Assembly: GCF_001651855.1 (NCBI RefSeq)
Contig: NZ_LNQC01000047.1
Location: 1-64,000, forward strand
Direction of reading: 5' to 3'
DNA from: Sinorhizobium americanum
GTDB lineage: Bacteria > Pseudomonadota > Alphaproteobacteria > Rhizobiales > Rhizobiaceae
DNA: 64,000 nucleotides
This document shows positions 1 to 10,582 of this stretch, in pieces. The first letter of the stretch is position 1. Every line of letters begins with the position of its first letter. The notes beneath the pieces were generated by a model that searched no databases, was not told the origin of the DNA, and was given only the letters and a program-made list of their open reading frames with translations. The position numbers were made by a program, and so were the translations under genes.

Positions 1-66
1 CATTGGAGCCTGCCCGGAAGACCGATCTCCCGCTACTCCCATCAAGGGAGGCCGCCGGAGCCCCAA
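1..66. other. Left-edge sequence after lpxB
   Basis: Only a weak CTCCC/GGGAG hairpin (36-50) is visible, with no clear T-run. Too short to assign a gene. Confidence 0.4.
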
Positions 67-1245
67 TCATCCGATCTTTTTGCTTTGGAGATAGCCGAGG
101 ACGATTTCTGCCGCCTTCTCGCTGGGCGGGTTGTCGGTCCTCATGCGCTGTTGCACGACGGCAAAGCCATCGAGCATCGCAGCGCGCTGCGGCGTGTCGT
201 TCGAAAGCCGCTCGAACCAGCGGGTGAGTGTCCCCGACCGAATGGCCTTGTTGAAATATTCGGGAACGATCGGAAAATCGGCGATGAGGTTCGGCAGTGC
301 CGCCGTCCAGATGCGGATCTTTTCATGAAGGAGCGTGACGAGCCAGTCCGCGCGATAGGTCGAAACCACCGGGACGCCCGCCAGCGCCAATTCGAGGATG
401 ACCGTGCCTGATGCCGCGATCGCCGCGTCCGCCTCGCTGAAGGCCCGCCACTTCGTTTCCGAATCAACGGTTATTTCCGGCTGGATTTCCCAGGATGCGG
501 TCAATTCCCGCACGCGTCGTTCCTGGCGCGCTACGGTCGGCAGCAGGAACCGCGTGTCCGGGTTGCGTGCCGCAATCTCCGCAACGGCTTCCTCGAAAAC
601 CGGCAGCAGGCGGCTGATTTCGCTGGCGCGCGAGCCGGGAAGCAGCAGGCAAGTCTTGATGCCTTCCCCCTGCTCCGCCTGCAACCGCCGACGCCGGTGT
701 TCCCGGGCCGCGAGCAGATTGGCGTCCGACGCCAACCGGTGGCCGACATAGGTGGTCGGCGGCCCACCGAGCTTCGCCATCACCGCCGGCTCGAAGGGAA
801 GCACGGCAAGCACATGATCGACATAGGCGCGCATCCGCGGCGCCCGCTCGGGCTTCCAGGCCCAGACGCTCGGACAGACATAATCGATGATCGGCATATC
901 CGGCAGCGCGGCGCGTACCTGCCGCGCGACGCGATGGGTAAAATCGGGGCTGTCGATGATGACGAGCGCATCCGGTCGCGCCGCCACGATGGCGCGGGCC
1001 GTCTGTCTGATGCGCAAGAGGAGCTTCGGCAGACGCGCTAGGACCTGCGAGAAGCCCATGATCGACAGTTCGCTATAGTCGAACAGCGAAGTAAGCCCCT
1101 CGGCCTCCAGCGCATCGCCGCCGACGCCGACGAGTTCAAGCGGCGCGTCTACCCGCCCCTTGAGCGCCCTCACCAGATCGGCGCCGAGCAGATCTCCGGA
1201 AACCTCACCGGCTATGATCGCCAGCCGGTACGCCCGCCCCGTCAT
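67..1245 (-). CDS. lpxB: Lipid-A-disaccharide synthase LpxB
   Basis: A 392-residue GT19-family glycosyltransferase that joins UDP-2,3-diacylglucosamine and lipid X to make the lipid A disaccharide at the inner membrane. The N-terminal GEVSGDLLGADL motif (about residues 13-24) and the CPSVWAWKPERA stretch (about 123-134) are typical of LpxB, and the length is normal. The ATG at 1245 overlaps the lpxI stop as ATGA, so the two genes are probably translationally coupled. It is the last gene of the bamA-lpxD-fabZ-lpxA-lpxI-lpxB run seen in this window. Nothing is unusual in the sequence. Confidence 0.97.
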   Translation of the reverse strand: MTGRAYRLAIIAGEVSGDLLGADLVRALKGRVDAPLELVGVGGDALEAEGLTSLFDYSELSIMGFSQVLARLPKLLLRIRQTARAIVAARPDALVIIDSPDFTHRVARQVRAALPDMPIIDYVCPSVWAWKPERAPRMRAYVDHVLAVLPFEPAVMAKLGGPPTTYVGHRLASDANLLAAREHRRRRLQAEQGEGIKTCLLLPGSRASEISRLLPVFEEAVAEIAARNPDTRFLLPTVARQERRVRELTASWEIQPEITVDSETKWRAFSEADAAIAASGTVILELALAGVPVVSTYRADWLVTLLHEKIRIWTAALPNLIADFPIVPEYFNKAIRSGTLTRWFERLSNDTPQRAAMLDGFAVVQQRMRTDNPPSEKAAEIVLGYLQSKKIG

Positions 1246-2123
1246 CGCGCCCGCTCCCGGGCGTCACGTTCGATTCCAAGAACGAAGAGGCCGCGCCGGT
1301 TCGCCGTCTCGATAACGGTCGACCGTTCGAGGACGAGTGCACGCCCGGCCTCAACCGCTATGCCGGCGAGCCCCGCGGCCGCGGCGCCTGCCACGGTAGA
1401 GGGCCCGATCGAGGGCAGATCGGCCCGCTCGTCCTGCTGCGGTTTGCAGAGCTTGACGAGAACGCCGCGACGGCGGTTCGACAGGCGGCCATCCGCCTTC
1501 AGTTCGGCGACCCGTGCCAGCATTGCGTCCGTTCCCTCAGCGCCCTCCAGTGCCACCACCCTGCCCCCGACGGCGACGGCCCCTTGCCCGACGTCGAGCG
1601 CCCCGAGCGCATTGGCGGCAGCAATCCCCGCCTCGATGTCGCGCCGATCCTCGTCGTTCGGCGCGTTTTCGCCAATCGGACCGGCATTCGCGAGCAGGCC
1701 GGGAACCACCTCGTGCGCGCCGATCACTCGGGCGCCGCTTGCTTCGATAAGCTCCATCGCCATGCGCAGCACGGCATCATCGCCGCCGGAAACCAGCGTC
1801 CTAAGGACGCTCGGTACTTTTGCGAGCGTTTTCAGCGTTGGACGAATGTCGCGCCAATCGGGCCGCCTTCGGACCGAGCCGGACAGAACGACCCGATCTA
1901 TCCCCTCCGATGCAAAGGCTTTGCTGATCGCGGCGAAATCGCCAATGGCAAGCGTTGCGTGGTCAAAGCCACTCCAGTCGCCATCCGCCTCTCGCGAAAG
2001 CGCAATGATGAATGGATCTTCTCCCTGCCTGCGGGCCGCCTCTGCAACATGGTGGGGAAGCGCACCGGCGCCGGCGATGATGGCAAGCCTGCCGCTGCTA
2101 TTCGGCAGGGGCGAAGCGGGCAT
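1242..2123 (-). CDS. lpxI: UDP-2,3-diacylglucosamine pyrophosphatase LpxI (DUF1009)
   Basis: A 293-residue LpxI-type protein that hydrolyses UDP-2,3-diacylglucosamine to lipid X; alphaproteobacteria use LpxI where Escherichia coli uses LpxH. The N-terminal RLAIIAGAGALPHHVAEA segment is characteristic of the family. I chose the ATG at 2123, which has a purine-rich TAAGGG upstream. A TTG at 2132 would add three residues and overlap the lpxA stop as TTGA, so the start is not certain. Its place between lpxA and lpxB agrees with the substrate order of the Raetz pathway. Confidence 0.93.
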   Translation of the reverse strand: MPASPLPNSSGRLAIIAGAGALPHHVAEAARRQGEDPFIIALSREADGDWSGFDHATLAIGDFAAISKAFASEGIDRVVLSGSVRRRPDWRDIRPTLKTLAKVPSVLRTLVSGGDDAVLRMAMELIEASGARVIGAHEVVPGLLANAGPIGENAPNDEDRRDIEAGIAAANALGALDVGQGAVAVGGRVVALEGAEGTDAMLARVAELKADGRLSNRRRGVLVKLCKPQQDERADLPSIGPSTVAGAAAAGLAGIAVEAGRALVLERSTVIETANRRGLFVLGIERDARERAR

Positions 2124-2128
2124 GGCCT

Positions 2129-2941
2129 TCAACCCTTACCGCCACGATTGGGCGACGACAGTGCGCGGTCGCTTTCCGCGGCGATGAAATCCAGAATCTC
2201 CAGCGCCGGCGGGCAGTCGAGATATTCGTCGCGAATCGCAGCCGCGTTGGCGCGTATCGATTCCGATCCCTCAAAGATCTGCTTGTAGCAGCGACGCACC
2301 GCGTGGATGACCGGGCGGTCGATGCCGGCGCGCGTCATGCCCACAACGTTGAGGCCACTCAGCACACCTGGATTGCCATTGAGCATGCCATAGGGAATGA
2401 CGTCGTAGCTGACGGCCGACAGCCCTCCGATGAAGGCCTGCTTGCCGACCCGGGTGAATTGATGAACGGCCGAGCCGCCGCCGAGAATGGCGCGATCCTC
2501 AACGGTCACATGGCCGGCAAGCATCACGTTGTTCGACAGGATAATGTTGTTCCCGAGCCGGCAATCATGCGCCACATGCGAATAGGCGAGGAACAGGTTG
2601 TTGTTGCCGACGACGGTCGTCCCGCCATGTTCGACGGTGCCGGTGTTCATCGTCACGCCTTCGCGGATCGTGCAGTTCTCGCCAATTACGAGTGTCGTAT
2701 CCACGGCGCTGTGATGCACGCTCTGGGAATCGCCGCCTATGACCGCCCCAGGGAAGATCTTGGTGCCCTTGCCGATCGTCGTGCGCCCGATCACGACCAC
2801 ATGGCTCAAAAGTTCAACATCGTCGCCTAGAACGACGTTCGGCCCGATATGGCAAAACGGGCCGACTTTGACGTTCTCGCCGATCGCCGCGCCGTCTTCG
2901 ACGACCGACGCCGGGTGGATCTTGGCACTTGATGCAATCAT
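2129..2941 (-). CDS. lpxA: UDP-N-acetylglucosamine O-acyltransferase LpxA
   Basis: A 270-residue left-handed beta-helix acyltransferase that starts lipid A synthesis by moving a 3-hydroxyacyl chain from acyl-ACP to UDP-GlcNAc in the cytoplasm. Hexapeptide repeats fill residues 1-185. The SHVAHDC motif carries His122 and His125, the latter at the position of the E. coli catalytic base. The C-terminal part (about 190-270) is the helical trimerisation domain. The gene starts 2 bases after the fabZ stop, which indicates one transcript; FabZ and LpxA compete for the same hydroxyacyl-ACP pool. Confidence 0.97.
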   Translation of the reverse strand: MIASSAKIHPASVVEDGAAIGENVKVGPFCHIGPNVVLGDDVELLSHVVVIGRTTIGKGTKIFPGAVIGGDSQSVHHSAVDTTLVIGENCTIREGVTMNTGTVEHGGTTVVGNNNLFLAYSHVAHDCRLGNNIILSNNVMLAGHVTVEDRAILGGGSAVHQFTRVGKQAFIGGLSAVSYDVIPYGMLNGNPGVLSGLNVVGMTRAGIDRPVIHAVRRCYKQIFEGSESIRANAAAIRDEYLDCPPALEILDFIAAESDRALSSPNRGGKG

Positions 2942-2943
2942 GT

Positions 2944-3408
2944 TCAGGCGTCTTCCTTGCTGACAATCATCGCGCCGATATCAGCTTCCGCGACAAGTTG
3001 CCCGTCAACTTTTGCGTCGCAGTGAAACTTCCAGATATTGCCCCGCTGTTTCTGCTTCGTGACGTGGAACTCGACGCGGTCGCCCGGCACCACGGGCTTG
3101 CGGAAGCGCGCGTTGTCGATCGTCATGAAGTAGACGAGATTGCTGCCGATGCCCGTCTTGCGCGCGCAAATGGCACCCGCCGTCTGGGCCATGCCCTCGA
3201 TCAGCAGCACACCCGGCATGATCGGCTTTTCCGGGAAATGGCCGGTGAAATGCGGCTCGTTCGCCGTCACGTTCTTGATGCCGATTGCCGAATTGTCGTC
3301 ATCAATCTCGATGATGCGGTCGACGAGCAGGAACGGATAGCGGTGGGGAAGAAGTCTGAGGATCTCCTGAAGGTCTGCCGTGCCGAGAACTGTCGCAGCG
3401 TCATTCAT
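2944..3408 (-). CDS. fabZ: 3-hydroxyacyl-ACP dehydratase FabZ
   Basis: A 154-residue hot-dog-fold dehydratase of type II fatty acid synthesis. The motif [11 protein letters not shown] contains the catalytic His57, and Glu71 in LIEGMAQ is the second catalytic residue. The frame is open upstream of 3408, but the ATG at 3408 gives the usual family length; the longer reading would add 44 basic residues encoded over the end of lpxD. It overlaps lpxD by 8 bases, a common arrangement that couples fatty acid and lipid A synthesis. Confidence 0.96.
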   Translation of the reverse strand: MNDAATVLGTADLQEILRLLPHRYPFLLVDRIIEIDDDNSAIGIKNVTANEPHFTGHFPEKPIMPGVLLIEGMAQTAGAICARKTGIGSNLVYFMTIDNARFRKPVVPGDRVEFHVTKQKQRGNIWKFHCDAKVDGQLVAEADIGAMIVSKEDA

Positions 3409-4465
3409 CCTTGCCACCCTTTTTCTTATGCCTTTCGCTCGAGCGCATGGCGATTTCCGCGATTTCCCGCAGGAAGTCTCGCATCGGCCGCGCCGGAATG
3501 CCGCCGTATCGCTCACCCGCCGGAACGTCGCTCGCCACACCGCTCATCGCGGCGATCTGCGCTCCATCTCCGATCGTGATATGTCCGTTGACGCCGGCAT
3601 TGCCGCCGATCATCACCCCGTCGCCGATGCGCGTGCTGCCGGCGATGCCGACCTGGCTGACGATGCCGCAATAGCGGCCGATGCGGACGTTGTGACCGAT
3701 CTGCACGAGATTATCGATCTTCGTGCCCTCGCCGATCACCGTGTCATCCATCGTACCGCGATCGACCGTGGTATTGGCACCGATCTCCACGTGGTCCTGG
3801 ATGATCACGCGGCCGACCTGAACGATCTTGATCATCCCGCCCTTCGGACCAGGTGCATATCCGAAGCCGTCCTGACCGATGCGCGCGCCGGGATGAACAA
3901 TGACATTGTTGCCCACGAGCGCACAGAGGATGCTGGCGCCAGCCGAGATCGTGCAATCCCTGCCGATCCGGACATGAGGGCCAATGACTGCACCGGCGGC
4001 GATCCGCGTGCCGCTGCCAATCTCCGCGCCGGCACCGATGGCCGCCATCGGCTCTACCTCGACTCCGGGCTCGAGGCGCGCCGTCGGATCGACAAAGGCT
4101 CCGGGCGCAACACCCCGCCCGCTGGTGTTGAACGACGGACGCAGTGCCTCCCCGTGCAGCAACGCGCCGGCGAGCGCGAAGGCGGTATGCGGCTTCTGAG
4201 TCAGTAGAACCGGAATATGGTTGGGAACGATCGAGGCCACGGCCTTGTCGCAGATGATCGCGGAAGCCTGGCAGCTCTCCAATTCATCCCGGCTCTTGCG
4301 CGACAGCATGTAGCATATGTCGCCGGACCTGGCGCGATAGACCGGCGCCACCGTATGGATCGTACGATCGGCCGCGCCGGCATCAGAGAGTTCCGCCCCA
4401 AGCCGATCCGCGAGGTCACCCAGGCGAATCCCTTCATGGGGCGGAAAAAACCAGTTCTGTTCCAT
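3401..4465 (-). CDS. lpxD: UDP-3-O-acylglucosamine N-acyltransferase LpxD
   Basis: A 354-residue enzyme that adds the second, N-linked hydroxyacyl chain to UDP-3-O-acylglucosamine. Residues 1-110 form the uridine-binding domain and about 115-320 a hexapeptide-repeat beta helix. His258 in [10 protein letters not shown] is at the catalytic position. The ATG at 4465 was chosen because the sequence from MEQNWFF aligns with normal LpxD N-termini; the open frame upstream runs into bamA. It lies 43 bases after bamA in the same direction. Confidence 0.96.
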   Translation of the reverse strand: MEQNWFFPPHEGIRLGDLADRLGAELSDAGAADRTIHTVAPVYRARSGDICYMLSRKSRDELESCQASAIICDKAVASIVPNHIPVLLTQKPHTAFALAGALLHGEALRPSFNTSGRGVAPGAFVDPTARLEPGVEVEPMAAIGAGAEIGSGTRIAAGAVIGPHVRIGRDCTISAGASILCALVGNNVIVHPGARIGQDGFGYAPGPKGGMIKIVQVGRVIIQDHVEIGANTTVDRGTMDDTVIGEGTKIDNLVQIGHNVRIGRYCGIVSQVGIAGSTRIGDGVMIGGNAGVNGHITIGDGAQIAAMSGVASDVPAGERYGGIPARPMRDFLREIAEIAMRSSERHKKKGGKDE

Positions 4466-4508
4466 GGACACTCCAGAACGATTTCGTGGCAGTTCTGGAC
4501 TGCACTTA

Positions 4509-6842
4509 TCAGAACGACGAGTTGATACCAAACTTGAAGTTCTGGATCTCGTCGAAGTCTTCCTTCGCAACCGGCACCGCGTAGTCGACGCGCAGCGGTC
4601 CGAAAGGCGAAGCCCAGATCAGGCTGACGCCGACGGAAGCGCGCAGCGAGGCGTCCGTACCGCGGGCGAACTCGCCCGCTCCGGTCAGTTCCACGTCGTT
4701 GCCATAGAGCGTACCTGCATCGACGAAGAAGGCACCACGAAAGCCGCTGTCACGTGGAATGCCCGGCAGCGGGAACGAGGCTTCGGCCGAGGCGGTGAAA
4801 TAGGTCGTACCGCCAAGCGCGTCGCCATTGTTGACGCGCGGACCGATGCCATTGCGCTCGAAACCGCGGATGTCGTTGCTGCCCAGTTGGAACTGGTCGA
4901 ACACTTCCATTGAGCCGGAGGTCTTGAAGAGGTGCCCGGCGCTACCGGCGAGCGAGGCGATGATGTCCGCCTCGTCGTTCACCGTGTAGTACCACTTAGC
5001 CTTACCCGTGAGCTTGTAGAAGTCGGACGTGCCACCGAGGCCAGCAAACTCCTGCGTTACCGATGCGAGGATACCCTCATGCGGCAGTTGCGCGTCGTCG
5101 AGCGTGTTATAGGTGACCGACTGCGATACCGACGAACGCGTCCACGGGCTGCCATCGATCACGCGATCATAGGGCGACGAAAGCTCGTCCTCGTCGCCGA
5201 AATATTCGAGTTCCGTATAGTTGTAGCGCAGCGTCGTCGACAGGTTCTCAGTGATCGGCGCGGTGACGCGCAGGCTGAAGCCCTGGTCGTTGTAGCTATA
5301 GTTATCGTCGTCGAAGTCGTTCTCGTTCTTGAAGAGGTCAAAGCCCGCGGCCAGACGATAGCCCAGGAAGTACGGCTCCGTGAACGAGACATTGTAGGTC
5401 TGGCTGTCTTCGCCCTTACCGGCGGCCAGACGGATATATTGACCACGTCCGAGGAAGTTCTTCTCTTCGATCGAGGCTTCGACGAGGAAGCCGCCGCCGC
5501 TGCCGGCCGAATAGCCGGCGCCGATGCCGAACGAACCCGTCGACTGGTCCTGCACGTCGACGACGACGACGACGCGGTCAGCCGCACTTCCCGGCTGGGT
5601 GGTGATGTTGACCGACGAAAAATAACCGAGAGCCTCGAGCCGGCGCTTGGCGCGAGCGATCATTTCCTGGTTGAAGGCGTCGCCTTCGCCGACATCGAAT
5701 TCACGGCGGATGACGTAGTCACGCGTACGCGTATTGCCACGGATCTCGATGCGCTCGACATAGGCACGCTCGCCCTGGTCAACGAGATAGTCGACGGCAA
5801 TCGTGTGATTGGCGAGATCGCGATTGCCGCGCGGCGTCACGCGGGCGAAAGGATAGCCGGCCGAGGCGACACGCTTGGAGATCGCGCTCATCGTGTCCTG
5901 GATGTCCTTGGCCTTGTAGACGGAGCCTTCGTGGCTCTGCACGAGCCCCTTCAGTTCCTCGGCATTGACGCCCTCGACGGTCGACTCGACGTTGATCGCG
6001 CCGAAGTCGTAGCGCGGCCCTTCCTCGACCGTAATCGTCACGGTGTATTCGTTGGTCGCCTCATTGAGCGCCGCCTCGGACGAGATGATGTTGAAGTCGG
6101 CGTAGCCGCGATTGTAGTAGAACTGCCGCAGCAGCTCTTCGTCGGCGCGCAGCTTGTCGGGGTTGTAGACGTCCTTGCGCGTCAGGAACGAGAAGATTCC
6201 GGATTCCTTGGTGGCAATTACCGACTGCAGGCGGCCATCGCTATAGGCTTCGTTGCCGACGAAATTGATCTGCGTGATCTTCGTGCGCTCGCCCTCGTTG
6301 ATGACGAAGGCAAGGTTGACGCGGCCTTCGGCGATCGGCACGACCTGCGTCGTCACGGTGACGTCGCTGCGGCCGATGGCGGCATAGGCATCCTTGATGG
6401 CCTGGATATCGGTCTCGACCGTCGCCTCGCTGTAGGGGCCGAGCGGCTGCGTGCGAACCAGGCCCTGCAGCTTGTCGTCCTTGATCTTGCGGTTGCCGTT
6501 GAAGACGACCTGGTTGACGAGCTGATTCTCGCTGACGTTCACGACGAGCGTGCCGCCGGAGATGCTGATGCTGACGTCGGAGAAATAGCCGGTTGCGTAA
6601 AGGCGCTTCACCGAAGCATCGATATCCGCATTGCTGAAGCTCTTGCCGGGGACGATCGTTATGTTCGAGCGAACAGTTTCCGGGCTGACGCGCGTGGCAC
6701 CACGAACTTCAACACGATTGATGACCGCAGCCTGGGCGACCGACGCACTCGCAACCAGTGCCGCACCGGTTCCTGTGGCAACCATGCTTGCCGACAGCGC
6801 AAACGCCGACACCGCGTTCAAAAACCTTGAACCAGCTTTCAT
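4509..6842 (-). CDS. bamA: Outer membrane protein assembly factor BamA (Omp85)
   Basis: A 777-residue Omp85 protein that folds and inserts beta-barrel proteins into the outer membrane. Residues 1-38 are a signal peptide ending in AQA. Five POTRA domains follow (about 40-430), then a beta-barrel surface-antigen domain up to the C-terminal phenylalanine, typical of outer membrane proteins. Its place between rseP and lpxD links protein and lipopolysaccharide assembly. The ATG at 6842 begins a clear signal peptide. A 632-codon frame on the opposite strand is a codon-bias shadow. Confidence 0.97.
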   Translation of the reverse strand: MKAGSRFLNAVSAFALSASMVATGTGAALVASASVAQAAVINRVEVRGATRVSPETVRSNITIVPGKSFSNADIDASVKRLYATGYFSDVSISISGGTLVVNVSENQLVNQVVFNGNRKIKDDKLQGLVRTQPLGPYSEATVETDIQAIKDAYAAIGRSDVTVTTQVVPIAEGRVNLAFVINEGERTKITQINFVGNEAYSDGRLQSVIATKESGIFSFLTRKDVYNPDKLRADEELLRQFYYNRGYADFNIISSEAALNEATNEYTVTITVEEGPRYDFGAINVESTVEGVNAEELKGLVQSHEGSVYKAKDIQDTMSAISKRVASAGYPFARVTPRGNRDLANHTIAVDYLVDQGERAYVERIEIRGNTRTRDYVIRREFDVGEGDAFNQEMIARAKRRLEALGYFSSVNITTQPGSAADRVVVVVDVQDQSTGSFGIGAGYSAGSGGGFLVEASIEEKNFLGRGQYIRLAAGKGEDSQTYNVSFTEPYFLGYRLAAGFDLFKNENDFDDDNYSYNDQGFSLRVTAPITENLSTTLRYNYTELEYFGDEDELSSPYDRVIDGSPWTRSSVSQSVTYNTLDDAQLPHEGILASVTQEFAGLGGTSDFYKLTGKAKWYYTVNDEADIIASLAGSAGHLFKTSGSMEVFDQFQLGSNDIRGFERNGIGPRVNNGDALGGTTYFTASAEASFPLPGIPRDSGFRGAFFVDAGTLYGNDVELTGAGEFARGTDASLRASVGVSLIWASPFGPLRVDYAVPVAKEDFDEIQNFKFGINSSF

Positions 6843-7092
6843 TGCAATTCTTACCTTTTTCCAACGTCCCGCGGCAATTTCGTACCGACTCCGGTCACGG
6901 TTGCCGTTTTACCCGCTTTTCCCATACAAGCAAGTCAGCTCGTTAATTTCTGTTTACTTCAATTCGAACCGTGGCTTAACAGCCACTACAGCGTTGCGTT
7001 ATCGTAAACAAATCGTTGCAAAGCAAGCGTGTGAAACTCGCTCGTCACAGCTTTCCCAAAAGTTCAGATCCCCTCGTTGCCGCCCACAAGTG
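6843..7092. other. rseP-bamA intergenic region
   Basis: A 250-base AT-richer stretch that must hold the bamA leader. It contains one small hairpin, GTGGCT-TAAC-AGCCAC (6971-6986). I could not assign a confident promoter; no small gene is visible. Confidence 0.5.
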
Positions 7093-8217
7093 CTAGCCGA
7101 ACAGCCAGTTGATGTCGTTCCAGGCGGCAAAGACCGTGAGCATCAGCACCATGGCGAAACCGATCCGGAACGCGAGTTCCTGGGCGGCCGGGCCGACCGG
7201 TTTGCCGCGCAATGCCTCCACCGCATAGAACATGAGGTGGCCGCCATCAAGGACCGGAACCGGCATGAGGTTAAGCAATCCTATCGAAACCGAGAGGACG
7301 GCAGCGAAATTGAGCACTTCGGCGATGCCGAGCTTTGCCATCTGGCCGGACATCTGCGCGATGCGGATCGGCCCTCCCACCTGATCGGCATTCATGCGGC
7401 CGACGAAGAGATTCGACAGATAGTCGAACGTACCGGTGACGATCCGCCAGCTCTGCAATGCGCCCTGCCCGACCGCTTCGAGCGGGCCGTAGGTCTCGAC
7501 GCGGAAGTTGCCGGCCTCCTGATTCGTGCCGATGCCGATCTTTCCCTCCTCGACCTTGTTGCCGAGCGGGTCGACGGATTCGGTGCGTTGCGGCACCATG
7601 TCGAGGTCGACGACGGAGCCGGCGCGATCGATGCGAACCTTGATCGGGAGTTCCGGGCGAACACTGACGTAACGGCGCACGTCGTCGAAGGTGGCGATTG
7701 GCTTGCCGTCGATCGAAATCAATTTGTCGCCCGGCAGGACCCCGGCCTTTTCAGCCGCACTGCCGGGTGCGACGAAGGCGACCACCGGATCGGCCACGGC
7801 ACGGCCATAGATCGAGAAGAGAACGGCAAAGATGGCGATCGCCAGGAGGAAATTGGCGATCGGTCCGGCCGCGACGGTTGCCGCCCGTTTCCAAAGCTTG
7901 GCGCCGAGGAACGTGCGGGCGCGCTCTTCCGGCCTGATCGCTTCCAGCCGACGGTAGTCGGGCGTGCTTGCGGCATCCTCGTCGCCGAAGAATTTCACAT
8001 AGCCGCCAAGCGGGATCGCGCAGAACTTCCACCTCGTTCCGTGGCGGTCCGTCCGGCCGAAGAGCTCCGGGCCAAAGCCGACGGAGAAGGCAACGATGCG
8101 AATGCCGGACCAGCGGCCGACGAGGTAGTGCCCCATCTCATGGACGAAGACCAGCAAGGTGAGAAGGAACAGGAAAGTGGGGATGGTGTATTGCAGATTG
8201 TCTAGCAGAAGGCTCAT
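7093..8217 (-). CDS. rseP: Site-2 zinc metalloprotease RseP
   Basis: A 374-residue intramembrane protease that cuts transmembrane anchors of anti-sigma factors and leftover signal peptides in the inner membrane. The zinc-binding HEMGH is at residues 26-30 in the first membrane segment and the LDGG motif at 323-326 in a later one. A single PDZ domain covers about 145-215. The ATG at 8217 (MSLLLDNL) puts HEMGH at the normal distance from the N-terminus; the open frame extends another 37 poorly conserved codons. It lies between cdsA and bamA, a typical order. Confidence 0.95.
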   Translation of the reverse strand: MSLLLDNLQYTIPTFLFLLTLLVFVHEMGHYLVGRWSGIRIVAFSVGFGPELFGRTDRHGTRWKFCAIPLGGYVKFFGDEDAASTPDYRRLEAIRPEERARTFLGAKLWKRAATVAAGPIANFLLAIAIFAVLFSIYGRAVADPVVAFVAPGSAAEKAGVLPGDKLISIDGKPIATFDDVRRYVSVRPELPIKVRIDRAGSVVDLDMVPQRTESVDPLGNKVEEGKIGIGTNQEAGNFRVETYGPLEAVGQGALQSWRIVTGTFDYLSNLFVGRMNADQVGGPIRIAQMSGQMAKLGIAEVLNFAAVLSVSIGLLNLMPVPVLDGGHLMFYAVEALRGKPVGPAAQELAFRIGFAMVLMLTVFAAWNDINWLFG

Positions 8218-8355
8218 GTCGATTCCTATCGCATCCGCGTTTTCGCCGCCGTCAGACTTTGGATGCCGCGCGATCTTACCCTTATTTCTACCGGTGTTTA
8301 AGGAAGTATGCAGCAGCGCCGGATGCAATGACGGACGTGTGAGGTGATTTCCGGG

Positions 8356-9189
8356 CTAGAGGCCCAACAGGACGGAGGCGAAGTTATCGCTCCGTCCACC
8401 GCCGAGCAGGAGTTGAACAAGGACCAGAAGCAGCGCCGCGACACTGGCGAAGATCAACCCGTCGACGCGGTCCATGACGCCGCCGTGCCCAGGGATGAGC
8501 CGGCTCGAATCCTTCACGCCGAAGCGCCGCTTCACGAAGGATTCGAACAGGTCACCGATCTGGCTCGCGATGGAGAGCAACAGCGCCGCGACCGGCATAC
8601 GCGCATCGTCGAGCGAAAAATGGGCCATGAAGACGGCGACCCCCGCGAGAACGCCGCAGACGGCGCCGCCGATCGCCCCCGACCAGGTCTTGCCGGGCGA
8701 AATCGCCGGAGCCAGCTTCGGTCCCCCGACCGCCCGCCCGACGAAATAGGCGAAGATGTCGGTGCCCCAGACCACCGCGAACACGAAGAGCATGGCAATG
8801 AGGCCCAGGTAATCCGCGCCACGGATCGCGGCAAGCGATATGCTCGTCAATCCGGCATAGGCGACGCCGGCCGGCAGCCACCAACTCGTCCCCTTGACCA
8901 GCACCCAGAGAGCGGAAAGGACGATGCTGCCGGCAAGCACCGGCAGGCTATAGGGCATATAGTCCATGAGCACCAAGGCGGCGATGACGACCTGCGAAAG
9001 CCAGCCGAGGGCATTGCCCTGGAAATCCCGCTCGGCAAGCTTGGTGATCGTCGCCCATTCATAGTAGACGAGCAGGCCGATCGCGACGGACAGAAGCTGG
9101 AAGGCGAAGCCGCCGGCCCAGGTGGCACCGAGGGTTACCGCAGCAAGCACAATGCCCGATGCGATGCGGAGTTTGAGCTCTCTCTGCAT
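8356..9189 (-). CDS. cdsA: Phosphatidate cytidylyltransferase CdsA
   Basis: A 277-residue polytopic inner-membrane enzyme that makes CDP-diacylglycerol, the precursor of all membrane phospholipids. The C-terminal signature with HGGVMDRVDG is the CDP-diglyceride synthase motif, and SPGKTWSGAIGG lies just before it. The ATG at 9189 (MQRELKLRI) shares one base with the uppS stop (TGATG), so translation is probably coupled. The frame stays open upstream inside uppS, but that part is a shadow of uppS. Confidence 0.96.
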   Translation of the reverse strand: MQRELKLRIASGIVLAAVTLGATWAGGFAFQLLSVAIGLLVYYEWATITKLAERDFQGNALGWLSQVVIAALVLMDYMPYSLPVLAGSIVLSALWVLVKGTSWWLPAGVAYAGLTSISLAAIRGADYLGLIAMLFVFAVVWGTDIFAYFVGRAVGGPKLAPAISPGKTWSGAIGGAVCGVLAGVAVFMAHFSLDDARMPVAALLLSIASQIGDLFESFVKRRFGVKDSSRLIPGHGGVMDRVDGLIFASVAALLLVLVQLLLGGGRSDNFASVLLGL

Positions 9190-9932
9190 CAGGACCCGAC
9201 CGCCAGAGTCCGTTGCAGCAGCCCGCCGAACCGGCGTTCGCGCGACGCATATTTCTCGATGGCGGCGACGAATGTCTCGCGCGTGAAGTCCGGCCAGAGT
9301 TCGGGAACGAACAGCAATTCGGAATAGGCCCCCTGCCAAAGCAGAAAGTTGGAAAGACGCTCCTCGCCGCTCGTTCGAAGGATGAGATCCGGGTCCGGAA
9401 TGCCCGCGGTGTCGAGCACCGCGGTGATCCGATCGGCCGTGATATCCTCCGGGCAGAGGCGGCCAGCCGCTATCTCTTCTCCGAGACGCCGCATCGCTCT
9501 CGCCAATTCGTCGCGTGCGCCGTAGTTGAACGCGATCACCAATGTGATCCCGGTGTTGGCGATCGTCGTCTCCTCGGCCTCGATCAGCAGCGGCAGGATG
9601 TCGCCGCTCAAGTTGGCCCGGTCGCCGATGACGCGGATACGGACGTTCTCGCGGTGAAGGTCCGCGAGATCGCGCCGGATGAAGGCCTTGAGCAAGCCCA
9701 TGAGGTCGCTGACCTCGTCCTCCGGCCTGCTCCAGTTCTCCGAGGAGAATGCGAAAAGCGTCAGATAGCCGATGCCGAGCTCGGCCGCCGTCTTGACCGC
9801 ACCGCGCACCGCCTCGACGCCCTTGCGGTGTCCCATCGTGCGGGGCAGTCCACGCGCGTTCGCCCAACGACCGTTGCCGTCCATGATGATGGCGACGTGA
9901 GCCGGCACGTTTGTAGGAGCGAAATCTTGCAT
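9189..9932 (-). CDS. uppS: Undecaprenyl diphosphate synthase UppS
   Basis: A 247-residue cis-prenyltransferase that condenses eight isopentenyl units onto farnesyl diphosphate to give the C55 carrier used for peptidoglycan and O-antigen. The MDGNGRWA motif holds catalytic Asp18. The family signature [19 protein letters not shown] lies near residue 195, with a basic patch after it. It sits between frr and cdsA, as in many bacteria, and overlaps cdsA by one base. Confidence 0.97.
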   Translation of the reverse strand: MQDFAPTNVPAHVAIIMDGNGRWANARGLPRTMGHRKGVEAVRGAVKTAAELGIGYLTLFAFSSENWSRPEDEVSDLMGLLKAFIRRDLADLHRENVRIRVIGDRANLSGDILPLLIEAEETTIANTGITLVIAFNYGARDELARAMRRLGEEIAAGRLCPEDITADRITAVLDTAGIPDPDLILRTSGEERLSNFLLWQGAYSELLFVPELWPDFTRETFVAAIEKYASRERRFGGLLQRTLAVGS

Positions 9933-9968
9933 GGGCTGTCCGAAACTAGAGACTCGATTTTTCCGCGG

Positions 9969-10529
9969 TCAGACCTGCATGATTTCCTTTTCCTTCTCCG
10001 CGAGCAAGCGGTCGATTTCGGAAATCACCTCGTCGGTCATCTTTTGCACCCGCTCGGACTGAGCACGGCTCTCGTCCTGGCCGATGTCACCATCCTTTTC
10101 GGCTTTTTTCAGGCCGTCCATGCCGTCGCGGCGGACATGGCGCACCGCCACTTTGCTCTTCTCGGCATAGTCGTGGGCGACCTTGACGAGGGACTTGCGG
10201 CGTTCCTCGTTCAGCTCCGGCAATGGGATGCGCAGGTTCTGCCCATCGATGATCGGGTTGAGGCCAAGATTGGACTCCCGGATCGCCCGATCCACGGCAC
10301 CGACCATCGACTTGTCCCAGACGGAAACCGAAAGCATCCGCGACTCCGGAACGGTGATGTTGGCGACCTGGTTCAGCGGCATGCGCGAACCGTAAGCTTC
10401 GACGGTCACCGGATCGAGAACGTTTGCGGATGCGCGGCCGGTCCGCAGCGATGCGATGTCGTGCTTGAAAGCGGCGATCGCTCCGTCCATGCGGCGCTTC
10501 AATTCCTTCAGATCCACACCTTCACTCAT
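9969..10529 (-). CDS. frr: Ribosome recycling factor
   Basis: A 186-residue ribosome recycling factor, which with EF-G splits the post-termination ribosome. The length is standard. The N-terminal three-helix-bundle segment ([22 protein letters not shown]) and the conserved [10 protein letters not shown] and [17 protein letters not shown] segments identify it. It follows pyrH in the rpsB-tsf-pyrH-frr order that is conserved across bacteria. Confidence 0.97.
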   Translation of the reverse strand: MSEGVDLKELKRRMDGAIAAFKHDIASLRTGRASANVLDPVTVEAYGSRMPLNQVANITVPESRMLSVSVWDKSMVGAVDRAIRESNLGLNPIIDGQNLRIPLPELNEERRKSLVKVAHDYAEKSKVAVRHVRRDGMDGLKKAEKDGDIGQDESRAQSERVQKMTDEVISEIDRLLAEKEKEIMQV

Positions 10530-10582
10530 GGTTCAGACTCCCATTTCTTCATCTCGACGGCCGTCCAGGCCTCTGCAGATTA

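Noticed and set aside
4932-6830. 632-codon open frame on the plus strand opposite bamA
   Set aside because: Composition follows the reverse of a high-GC gene; rich in Asp/Arg/Val with no domain, and bamA is certain.
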